From contig CAZGXW010000090.1 of NCBI GenBank assembly GCA_964529975.1, positions 1 through 6,920 of the forward strand: 6,920 nucleotides of DNA. The letters are read 5' to 3'. The translations under genes and the position numbers were made by a program. The stretch is from JADFMN01 sp964529975. Its GTDB lineage: Bacteria; Armatimonadota; Fimbriimonadia; Fimbriimonadales; Fimbriimonadaceae. Under the pieces are notes generated by a model. The model had not been told where the DNA came from. It made no database searches and saw only the letters and a list, made by a program, of their open reading frames with translations. How positions within the stretch are numbered: position 1 is the stretch's first letter; every line of letters starts with the position of its first letter. Of this stretch, positions 1 through 5,746 are shown piece by piece.

Positions 1-1316
1 GCGTCGTTCGTGTGCAGCGTCGAAAGCACCAAGTGGCCCGTCAGAGACGCCTCGATCGCGATCTCCGCCGTCTCAAGGTCGCGCATCTCACCGACCATGA
101 TGATGTCAGGGTCCTGACGAAGGAAGGAGCGGAGGCCCGTGGCGAACGTCAAGCCCGCCTTCTTGTTGATCTGCACCTGAGCGATGCCGCCCAACTGGTA
201 CTCGATCGGGTCCTCGACCGTGATGATGTTCACCCCGATCGTGTTCAACTTGTGCAACACGGAGTACTGCGTCGTCGTCTTTCCTGAACCCGTCGGACCG
301 GTCGAGAGGAACATGCCGTTCGGCTGGCTGACCAGTTCCTCCAACTTCGCCATGTTCTCCATGGTGAAGCCCAACTTCACTAGACCGACCATCGCGTTCC
401 CCTTGTCGAGGATTCGCATGACGATCTTCTCGCCGTAGGGCGTCGGGATCGAACTCACGCGGAGGTCGTACTCCTTGTCCTTGTGGCGGACCTCGATGCG
501 GCCGTCCTGAGGGACGCGCCGCTCCGCGATGTTCATGTCCGCCATGATCTTGTAGCGGCTGATGAGCGGCGCGATCAGCGTGCGGGGCACAGTCATGGCC
601 TCCATAAGCACGCCGTCGATGCGGTACCGGACGCGCACGTGGCGCTCCTGCGGCTCGATGTGGATGTCCGAGGCCCGGTCGATGATCGCCTGCTGGATCA
701 AGGCGTTCGCGAGTTTGATGATCGGCGCCTGCTCGGCCATCTGCTCGGCGTCGCCTTCCTCAAATCCGACGTTGGCCGCGTCGCGACCGACCTGGGCCGC
801 GGCGATCACGCCGCGCAGGTCGCGCATCGAGGCCGGCTGGCTCTCACTGCCCGAGTCCGACTCCTTGGCCGCACCGTTGCTGCTGCCGTAGTGGCGACGG
901 ATCGCGTCCTCGATCGCGCCAGGAAGCGCCAGTGCCGGCTTTACAAAGCAACCGGAGGCAAGCCGCACGTCGTCGATCGCCGGAATGTCTGCCGGGTTCG
1001 CCATCGCCAGCCAGATCGTCGTCCCCTCCTTCTTGATCGGCATGACGCTGTGCAACTTCACGATGCGCTCAGGCACCACGTTGACCGCAGAACTTTCGAC
1101 CTGGATGTTGTCCAGGTCCACGAACTGGTGGCCCTCCTCCTGGGCCTTCGCCTGCAAAACCTCGCGCTCGCCGACGTAGCCCAGATCGACCAAGATCCGC
1201 CCAATATCCGGGTTCTTGGTCTGGCGCTGTACGTTCTGCGCCTCGTCTAGTTGCTCTTTCGAGACATAGCCCTTCTCAAGAAGAAAGGCGGTCATAGGGA
1301 TCCGCTTCAATGCCAT
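1..1316 (-). CDS. pilB: Type IV pilus / type II secretion assembly ATPase, PilB/GspE family (3' part outside window)
   Basis: This is a secretion-superfamily hexameric ATPase that powers pilin or pseudopilin assembly from the cytoplasmic face of the inner membrane. The reading frame runs off the left edge, leaving 438 complete codons. Residues about 10-150 resemble the N-terminal MshEN/T2SSE_N domain (LLEKGYVSKEQLDEA near the start). The catalytic core shows the Asp-box region YRIDGVL (D234), Walker A GPTGSGKT at 340-347, the Walker-B-type stretch DIIMVGEMRD at 404-413 with E410, and the His-box STLHTND at the cut. The usual C-terminal zinc-binding tetracysteine region, if present, lies outside the window. 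The ATG at 1316 is preceded in frame by a TAG at 1325-1323 and by GAGGA 11 nt upstream; an internal ATG at 1295 is an alternative start. The family is clear, but PilB versus GspE cannot be settled without the neighbouring pilus or secretion genes. It is divergent from argS. Confidence 0.94.
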   Translation of the reverse strand, partial: MALKRIPMTAFLLEKGYVSKEQLDEAQNVQRQTKNPDIGRILVDLGYVGEREVLQAKAQEEGHQFVDLDNIQVESSAVNVVPERIVKLHSVMPIKKEGTTIWLAMANPADIPAIDDVRLASGCFVKPALALPGAIEDAIRRHYGSSNGAAKESDSGSESQPASMRDLRGVIAAAQVGRDAANVGFEEGDAEQMAEQAPIIKLANALIQQAIIDRASDIHIEPQERHVRVRYRIDGVLMEAMTVPRTLIAPLISRYKIMADMNIAERRVPQDGRIEVRHKDKEYDLRVSSIPTPYGEKIVMRILDKGNAMVGLVKLGFTMENMAKLEELVSQPNGMFLSTGPTGSGKTTTQYSVLHKLNTIGVNIITVEDPIEYQLGGIAQVQINKKAGLTFATGLRSFLRQDPDIIMVGEMRDLETAEIAIEASLTGHLVLSTLHTND

Positions 1317-1528
1317 AAGACGCTAAGTCCTCACCATGCCCGTCGCCCACTGGTCCGAACCCGCGACGGCAACCGCCCCGGGCACGGCAATCCACGCCCA
1401 GTGAGCGATAAACGCCCTATTGTAGTCCCAAATACAGGCGGAGCGATACTGGAAATCACGGGTTTTTCCCTTATGGGTGATAGGACGCCGGGCTGGGGGT
1501 CGGGTGTTTCAGGTATCCCTGGTCCACT
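1317..1528. other. Divergent intergenic spacer between the PilB/GspE ATPase gene and argS
   Basis: This 212-nt stretch should hold the promoters for both flanking genes. I see no convincing -35/-10 pair on either strand. The best plus-strand pair is TTGTAG (1420-1425) with GATACT (1445-1450), whose 19-nt spacer is too long to trust. A weak 5-bp inverted repeat, ATCAC (1455-1459) and GTGAT (1477-1481), flanks a T-run. No terminator or RNA gene is apparent. Confidence 0.5.
1328..1332 (-). promoter_or_regulatory. Candidate ribosome binding site (GAGGA) of the PilB/GspE gene
   Basis: GAGGA, within GGTGAGGAC on the minus strand, lies 11 nt before the ATG at 1316. The spacing is slightly long, but the in-frame stop just upstream rules out an earlier start. 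It favours 1316 over the internal ATG at 1295, which has no better SD. Confidence 0.45.
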
Positions 1529-3496
1529 TTGTTGAGGCTAGAACTGGCGCAGAAGGTGGCGTCCGCAGTGGATCGGCTCGTCGCTGGGGGCCGGCTGCCT
1601 GCGGCCTCCTACCCGCCCGTCGAGATCAGCGACACCAAGTCCGAGGAGCACGGCGACTTCGCGTGCAACTTCGCGCTGGCCGCCTCGAAGGTGGCGGGGA
1701 TGCCCCCGCGCGCGATCGGCGAGGCGCTTGCCTTCGAACTTCAGGGCGATCCCGACTTCGAGCGGATCGAGGTCGCAGGGCCGGGGTTCGTCAACCTCTT
1801 CGTGTCCACAGCCTTGACCGCCCGGGTGTTGGAGACGGTGCTCTCTGCGCCTGAATCGTTCTATCGTTCGGCCCCCGAACGACCGCTCAAGATCAACGTC
1901 GAGTACGTGTCGGTGAACCCGAACGGCCCCATCACCATCGGGTCAGGCCGCGGGGCCGCGTACGGCTCGACGCTCTGCAACGTGCTCGAAGCCGCCGGGC
2001 ACACCGTCCACCGCGAGTACTACATCAATGACGGCGTGAACAGCGAGCAGATGCGGCTGTTCGCCGAGTCGGTGAAGGCGATCTTGGAGGGCAGACCCGT
2101 GCCTGAAAACGGCTACAAGGGCGACTACGTGCACGAGGTCGCCGCGCGGCTCAAAGGTCGCGGCGTGATGTCTGTCGAAGTCTGTCAAGGCGAAAGCCAA
2201 TCGCTCATGCTCGCCAAACAGAACGAGGACCTTGCAGCGTTCGGCGTCGAGTTCGACACGTGGTTCTCCGAGCAGTCCTTGCACGACTCCGGCGCGGTCG
2301 GTGCCGAGATCGACCATTTGGTGAAGTCGGGAGCGGCGGACGACAAAGAGCACCGCGTGAAGGTGAAGTTCGGCAAGGGCGGAGCGATCGAGGACGTGGT
2401 GGTCGAGAGCCAGGCGAGCGAGGACGACGAGGGGCCGGTCGATCCCACCTACGACGAGCTCGAAAAACGCGAGATGTCCAACGAAGGGGGCGTCGCGAGG
2501 ATCAATGAGACCCTTTGGCTGCGATCGACCAAGTTCGGCGACGACATGGACCGCGTGCTGCGCCGCCGCGACGGCCGCCTGACCTACATCGCCAGCGACG
2601 TCGCGTACCACAAAGACAAGTTCAACAGGCCGCCCTCGGCCGACCTCCTCGTCACCGTCCTCGGCCCCGACCACCACGGCTACATCGGGCGTCTGCAGGC
2701 GGTCGTGGCGGCTGATTTGCTCGGCTCAATACCCCCTCGCCCCTCCGGGGGAGAGGGGGCAGGGGGTGAGGGGTGGACGGAGAACCACGCCAAGATCTGG
2801 AAGAACGCCGACGAGAAGGCCGCGTGCCAGGCGGCGCTCGCGTTGGCGCGAGAGAGACTGCAAGTTCTGATCTTCCAACTCGTGCGCTTCGTCAAGGACG
2901 GCAAGCCCGCGCCGATGCGGAAGCGCGACGGCAACATCTATGCGCTGATCGACCTGATCAATGAGATCGGCGAGAAGGTCCAACCAGAAGGTTCAGCCGA
3001 AGAGAAGCAGCGCGCGGGTCGCGATGTCGCGCGGTTCTTCTATCTGATGCGGAGCCACGACACGACCTTCGACTTCGACCTCGACCTTGCCGAGAAGCAG
3101 AGCGAGGACAACCCCGTGTTCTACGCGCAGTACGCGCACGCGCGGGTGTGCGGCGTGATTCGCAAGGCGGTGTCTGAAGGTGTCACCCCCACCCTAACCC
3201 TCCCCCAAGGGGGAGGGAATCTGTTGACACACCCAAAGGAGAAGGCGCTGATCCTGAAGTTGCAGGACTTGGGGCACGAGGTCATGCGGTGCGCCGACGA
3301 CTTTGGCGTGAACCGGCTGGCGACGTACGCGGTCGAACTGGCGCGGACGTACCACCATTTCTACGACGCCTGCCGGGTGGTCCAGGCCGAGCAGCCGGAA
3401 CTCACGCAGGCCCGCCTCGCCCTTTGCGAGGCCACACGGGCGAGCCTGCGGGCGACGTTCGACCTGCTCGGCATTTCCGCGCCAGAAAGGATGTAG
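1529..3496 (+). CDS. argS: Arginyl-tRNA synthetase with atypical signature motifs and in-frame repeat insertions
   Basis: Class I aminoacyl-tRNA synthetase that charges tRNA-Arg with arginine in the cytoplasm. The order is an N-terminal tRNA-recognition domain (1-110, with EEHGDFACNFAL at 39-50), the Rossmann catalytic core (122-480, with EYYINDGVN and LGPDHHGYIGRL), and the DALR anticodon-binding C-terminus (FFYLMRSHDTTFDFDLDL at 503-520, NPVFYAQYAHARV, ending in the typical SAPERM). At 655 residues it is longer than the usual 550-600. The excess includes an acidic insertion at about 265-325 and repeat-derived residues 401-415 and 552-564. The HIGH signature is replaced: NPNGPITIGSGRG has T136 and S139 where relatives have His. 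The KMSKS equivalent is APMRKRDG (461-468). The start is a TTG, with a second TTG next to it at 1532; the frame is closed by TAG at 1481-1483 and there is no good SD, so the exact start is uncertain. It is convergent with the DUF4434-like gene. Confidence 0.96.
   Translation: MLRLELAQKVASAVDRLVAGGRLPAASYPPVEISDTKSEEHGDFACNFALAASKVAGMPPRAIGEALAFELQGDPDFERIEVAGPGFVNLFVSTALTARVLETVLSAPESFYRSAPERPLKINVEYVSVNPNGPITIGSGRGAAYGSTLCNVLEAAGHTVHREYYINDGVNSEQMRLFAESVKAILEGRPVPENGYKGDYVHEVAARLKGRGVMSVEVCQGESQSLMLAKQNEDLAAFGVEFDTWFSEQSLHDSGAVGAEIDHLVKSGAADDKEHRVKVKFGKGGAIEDVVVESQASEDDEGPVDPTYDELEKREMSNEGGVARINETLWLRSTKFGDDMDRVLRRRDGRLTYIASDVAYHKDKFNRPPSADLLVTVLGPDHHGYIGRLQAVVAADLLGSIPPRPSGGEGAGGEGWTENHAKIWKNADEKAACQAALALARERLQVLIFQLVRFVKDGKPAPMRKRDGNIYALIDLINEIGEKVQPEGSAEEKQRAGRDVARFFYLMRSHDTTFDFDLDLAEKQSEDNPVFYAQYAHARVCGVIRKAVSEGVTPTLTLPQGGGNLLTHPKEKALILKLQDLGHEVMRCADDFGVNRLATYAVELARTYHHFYDACRVVQAEQPELTQARLALCEATRASLRATFDLLGISAPERM
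2731..2772 (-). repeat. GC-rich palindromic repeat inside argS, copy 1
   Basis: The hairpin has CCCCCTC (2732-2738) pairing perfectly with GAGGGGG (2753-2759), and an inner CCCC/GGGG stem (2740-2743 with 2747-2750) around a TCC loop. A one-sided tail (CAGGGGGTGAGGGG, 2760-2773) follows. It is read in the argS frame as IPPRPSGGEGAGGEG (residues 401-415) without a stop. Its low-complexity Gly/Pro translation differs from the flanking protein, and it lies where most ArgRS have a short connection between the DHHGYI and LQVLI segments. The minus strand is chosen because in that orientation it reads tail first, then hairpin, like copy 2. I infer a dispersed palindromic element; its genome copy number cannot be seen here. 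Confidence 0.72.
3180..3230 (+). repeat. GC-rich palindromic repeat inside argS, copy 2, with short terminal inverted repeats
   Basis: CCCTCCCCC (3198-3206) and GGGGGAGGG (3209-3217) form a perfect 9-bp stem with an AA loop. A tail, TCACCCCCACCCTAA (3183-3197), precedes it, and GTGTCA (3180-3185) and TGACAC (3225-3230) form exact 6-bp outer inverted repeats. In the argS frame the core reads VTPTLTLPQGGGN (552-564), just before the conserved-looking LLTHPKEKAL segment. It replaces a normally variable linker between the NPVFYAQYAHARV helix and the C-terminal helices. It shares TCACCCCC and the tail-plus-hairpin plan with copy 1, in the opposite orientation. Confidence 0.75.
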
Positions 3497-3537
3497 GCTC
3501 ACGCCAGCCCTCAATTGCCCCGAAGGTCCCACCGGAC

Positions 3538-3561
3538 TTGACATCGTGTGTCATAATGTCA
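3538..3561. promoter_or_regulatory. TGACA/TGTCA repeat cluster with a -35-like TTGACA
   Basis: TGACA (3539-3543), a 5-nt spacer and TGTCA (3549-3553) form an inverted repeat, and a third half-site, TGTCA (3557-3561), follows after 3 nt. TTGACA at 3538-3543 is a perfect sigma-70 -35 hexamer on the plus strand. The candidate -10 boxes are poor: TAGTAT at 3563-3568 has a 19-nt spacer, and CATAAT at 3552-3557 is too close. It could be an operator, a weak promoter, or part of the argS 3' end. No gene follows on the plus strand, so its function is unclear. Confidence 0.3.
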
Positions 3562-3628
3562 TTAGTATTCGCATCTTGAGAGCATCATAGAGCGCACGAT
3601 GACAATAGACTTCACATGAAGCAAGGCC

Positions 3629-3697
3629 AAAAACGGGAGAAAAACGGGAGAAGTTTGGACTCGAAAAACGGGAGAAAACGGGAAGAAAACGGGAGAA
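3629..3697. repeat. Short-period repeat array, unit AAAAACGGGAG (about 10-11 bp)
   Basis: Five copies of A(4-5)CGGGA(A)G have their CGGGA cores at 3634, 3645, 3669, 3679 and 3690. The intervals are 11, 24, 10 and 11 bp, close to one or two helical turns. The array lies directly beyond the stop codon of the DUF4434-like gene, so it would form the 3' end of that transcript, reading TCTCCCGTTTT repeatedly on the minus strand. It has no stem, so it is not a classical intrinsic terminator. It may be a minisatellite or an array of protein-binding sites. Confidence 0.75.
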
Positions 3698-3698
3698 C

Positions 3699-4610
3699 CT
3701 AGGGGTGGGCAGATGGCTCGATTCCAAAACCCTCGCAGTAGCGGTCGAAGAGGTTGTGGGCGGAGGGCCAAGAGGAGTGGGGGGAGAGGAAGTGTGCGAA
3801 CTCGAAGGTTATGATCTTTTCGACGACTTTGGCTGCCTCTCGGAGTTTGAGGTCGAGGTAGCGCCAGTCGGCGGGCGGGAACTTGATCGGCATATCGCGG
3901 TCGAAGGACTCGACGTTCGCCCAGAGTTCGATGTTGTGCTTTGATGTGAGCGACTGGATGCCCGCATGGAACTCGGGGAGTTCGTGGTAGTGGATCTGTC
4001 CGTCTTGGAACGCGCAAACGTCGATTGCGCCTTGGGTCTCGCTGAAGATCGTGTCCCATTCTTCGAACGTGGTGGAGAGCGGGATCGCGTTCTCCTTCCC
4101 CGCTTGTTTCTCTCCCATCGGGAACGGCGAGATGAGGACCGGGGCGTCTTTGGCTTGTTTGCAGTGGCGGGCGATCCCGTTGAAGAGGTCGATGATGTTG
4201 AGGTGGTTGCGCGCGGTCTCGTGGCACATGTACCAGCCGTGGAAGGCGGGGTGGTCGGCGTAGCGCTTTGTGGCCTCGTCGATGAAGGCTTTGTTGAGGT
4301 CGACTTCCCTCTTCCAATCACCGCGCATCCAATGGTCGCCGCTGTCGTAGGTGCCGAAGAAGAGGCTTTGGCCGTGCTCCGCGCTCAGGTCGAGGAAGAG
4401 TTGGACGAGGTCCTCTTTGACAGGGAGGGCGTTCGGGATGGACCGAGCCGGGAAGGCGCACTTGTCCTTGTAGCCTGCTCGGATGACGATGACGGTGTCG
4501 ATGCCGATGCGCTGGTAGAGGGCGAACTCCTTCTTCCACTCCTTCGGGCCCCAGTTTTGGCTGGGGATGTCGTGGGTGATCTCGTCGAGGAAGGTGCCGG
4601 TGATGCGCAT
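3699..4610 (-). CDS. DUF4434-like protein, putative TIM-barrel glycosidase-like fold
   Basis: A 303-residue protein with no signal peptide or membrane segment, so probably cytoplasmic. The N-terminus (MRITGTFLDEITHDIPSQNW, then GPKEWKKEFALYQRIGIDTV and IVIRAG at 40-45) matches my memory of DUF4434 proteins, which are thought to be TIM barrels related to glycoside hydrolases. Alternating beta-type strands fit that fold: FFGTYDSGDHW (84-94), HGWYMCHET (124-132), VLISPFP (158-164), DVCAFQDGQ (197-205) and ELWANVESF (228-236). E131 and E234 fall after strand-like segments and could be an acid/base and nucleophile pair, but that is inference. The length suits a single-domain member. The ATG at 4610 lacks an SD but has a TAGAAT box 9 nt upstream. 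The gene follows ruvB by 104 nt on the same strand, and its TAG overlaps a TAG on the opposite strand (CTAG at 3699-3702). Substrate and role are unknown. Confidence 0.8.
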   Translation of the reverse strand: MRITGTFLDEITHDIPSQNWGPKEWKKEFALYQRIGIDTVIVIRAGYKDKCAFPARSIPNALPVKEDLVQLFLDLSAEHGQSLFFGTYDSGDHWMRGDWKREVDLNKAFIDEATKRYADHPAFHGWYMCHETARNHLNIIDLFNGIARHCKQAKDAPVLISPFPMGEKQAGKENAIPLSTTFEEWDTIFSETQGAIDVCAFQDGQIHYHELPEFHAGIQSLTSKHNIELWANVESFDRDMPIKFPPADWRYLDLKLREAAKVVEKIITFEFAHFLSPHSSWPSAHNLFDRYCEGFGIEPSAHP

Positions 4611-4619
4611 GCGATTTGA

Positions 4620-4625
4620 ATTCTA
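4620..4625 (-). promoter_or_regulatory. -10-like box (TAGAAT) close to the DUF4434-like start
   Basis: TAGAAT matches the TATAAT consensus at five of six positions and ends 9 nt before the ATG at 4610. Transcription would then begin within a few bases of the start codon, giving a nearly leaderless mRNA, which would agree with the absence of an SD. No good -35 is visible at 17 nt (CCGCTT at 4648-4643), so this remains tentative. Confidence 0.3.
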
Positions 4626-4659
4626 CAAGGAGCCTGGGGAGGAAGCGGATACTCCTCTG

Positions 4660-4677
4660 CGCAGGCTGAAGCCTGCG
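4660..4677. repeat. Perfect short palindrome CGCAGGCT-GA-AGCCTGCG
   Basis: The 8-bp arms (4660-4667 and 4670-4677) pair perfectly around a GA loop in the spacer between ruvB and the DUF4434-like gene. No T-run follows on either strand, so it is not a standard intrinsic terminator. The AGGCTGAAGCCTGCGGCTAC context looks like a REP-type dispersed repeat seen in many bacterial genomes. It could protect the ruvAB mRNA 3' end. Confidence 0.6.
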
Positions 4678-4714
4678 GCTACGGGTGCAACGGACGTCCG
4701 CGCTCCAATAGGCG

Positions 4715-5746
4715 TCAGTCGAAGAGGCCTGGCCTAGCGTCCTTCGCCTTCTTTGGCGGGGTGAGGCCGAGGTGTTCGTAGGCGAGTTTGGTGCAGGTGC
4801 GGCCGCGGGGGGTGCGGGCGAGGAGTCCCATTTGAAGGAGGTACGGCTCGTAGACGTCTTCGATTGTTTGAGCGTCTTCGCCAGTCGAGGCGGCGAGCGT
4901 CTCGACGCCGACGGGGCCGCCATCGTACTTTTCTATGATCGCTTTGAGGAGCGTTCGGTCGGTGGCGTCGAGTCCTGCGAGGTCGACCTCGAGGGCGTCG
5001 AGGGCCTTGTCGGCGATCATTCGCGAGATGGCGTCGAGGCCGTCGACCTGGGCGAAGTCCCGGACCCTTCTGAGCAGTCGGTTCGCAATGCGCGGCGTTC
5101 CGCGAGACCTTCTCGCGATCTCTGCTCCGCCGTCTTGCTCGATCGCGTAGCCAAGGATTCTGGCTGAGCGCGCGACGATGCTGTTGAGCGCGGGCTGATC
5201 GTAGAAGGCGAAATTGAAGACGATGCCGAAGCGGTCGCGCAGCGGGCCGGTGAGCATGCCTTGTCGCGTGGTCGCACCGATGACTGTGAACGGTGGAACG
5301 TCGAGCCGGATCGAGCGCGCGGCGGGGCCCTTGCCGATCATGATGTCGACCTTGCGGTCCTCCATCGCGGGATAGAGGATCTCTTCGACCGGGCGGGCGA
5401 GGCGGTGGATCTCGTCGATGAAGAGGACGGCGTGCGGCTCGAGGTTAGTGAGGATTCCGACGAGGTCACCGGGCCTCTCGATCGCCGGCCCGCTTGTGAC
5501 GTGGATCTGTGCGGACATCTCGTTGGCGACGATGTGCGCGAGGGTGGTCTTGCCGAGGCCGGGCGGGCCGTAGAGGAGGAGGTGGTCGAGCGGCTCGCTG
5601 CGCTGTTGGGCGGCTTGGATGAAGACCGAGAGGTTGGATTTGATCTTGTCCTGACCGATGAACTCTTCGAGTCTTCGTGGGCGCAGGTTGAGTTCCGCGT
5701 AGTCTTCAGGGAGCCTGCGGGGATCGAGTTCTTCGATGCGGCTCAC
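4715..5746 (-). CDS. ruvB: Holliday junction branch-migration ATPase RuvB
   Basis: AAA+ motor that forms hexameric rings on either side of a RuvA-bound Holliday junction and pumps DNA during recombinational repair. All hallmarks are present in 343 residues, a normal length. They are the N-terminal LRPRRLEEFIGQ (21-32), Walker A GPPGLGKT (60-67), Walker B LFIDEIH (108-114), sensor 1 GATT (157-160), the arginine-finger region GPLRDRFG (167-174), sensor 2 RGTPRIANRLLRR (215-227), and a C-terminal winged helix with GGPVGVETLA (276-285) and TPRGRTCTKLAYEHLG (312-327). The start is a GTG sharing its last three bases with the ruvA TGA (GTGA), preceded by AGGAGG at 8 nt, which fixes this start and implies translational coupling to ruvA. 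Nothing in it looks degenerate. Confidence 0.99.
   Translation of the reverse strand: MSRIEELDPRRLPEDYAELNLRPRRLEEFIGQDKIKSNLSVFIQAAQQRSEPLDHLLLYGPPGLGKTTLAHIVANEMSAQIHVTSGPAIERPGDLVGILTNLEPHAVLFIDEIHRLARPVEEILYPAMEDRKVDIMIGKGPAARSIRLDVPPFTVIGATTRQGMLTGPLRDRFGIVFNFAFYDQPALNSIVARSARILGYAIEQDGGAEIARRSRGTPRIANRLLRRVRDFAQVDGLDAISRMIADKALDALEVDLAGLDATDRTLLKAIIEKYDGGPVGVETLAASTGEDAQTIEDVYEPYLLQMGLLARTPRGRTCTKLAYEHLGLTPPKKAKDARPGLFD

Noticed and set aside
483..1250. Long plus-strand open frame (255 codons) opposite the ATPase gene
   Set aside because: Its translation is an Arg/Asp/His/Val-rich mirror typical of antisense GC-rich coding DNA, while the minus strand gives an unmistakable PilB/GspE ATPase with Walker motifs.
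1455..1481. ATCAC/GTGAT inverted repeat as a terminator or operator upstream of argS
   Set aside because: The arms are only 5 bp with a 17-nt interval, which is expected by chance.
1943..2677. Minus-strand open frame of 244 codons within argS
   Set aside because: Antisense shadow of conserved argS sequence, with low-complexity composition and no recognisable domain.
3616..3702. 28-codon plus-strand frame over the repeat array as a small gene
   Set aside because: There is no SD, and the peptide is simply the translated repeat. It is kept only as part of the array observation.
3562..4317. Alternative minus-strand frame of 251 codons overlapping the DUF4434-like gene
   Set aside because: It is Pro/Arg/His-rich in its body, and its C-terminal end is just translated repeat array. 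It is a frame-shifted shadow.
3966..4619. Plus-strand open frame of 217 codons opposite the DUF4434-like gene
   Set aside because: Acidic Val/Glu/Asp-rich antisense translation. The minus-strand protein has strand/helix alternation and family-like motifs.
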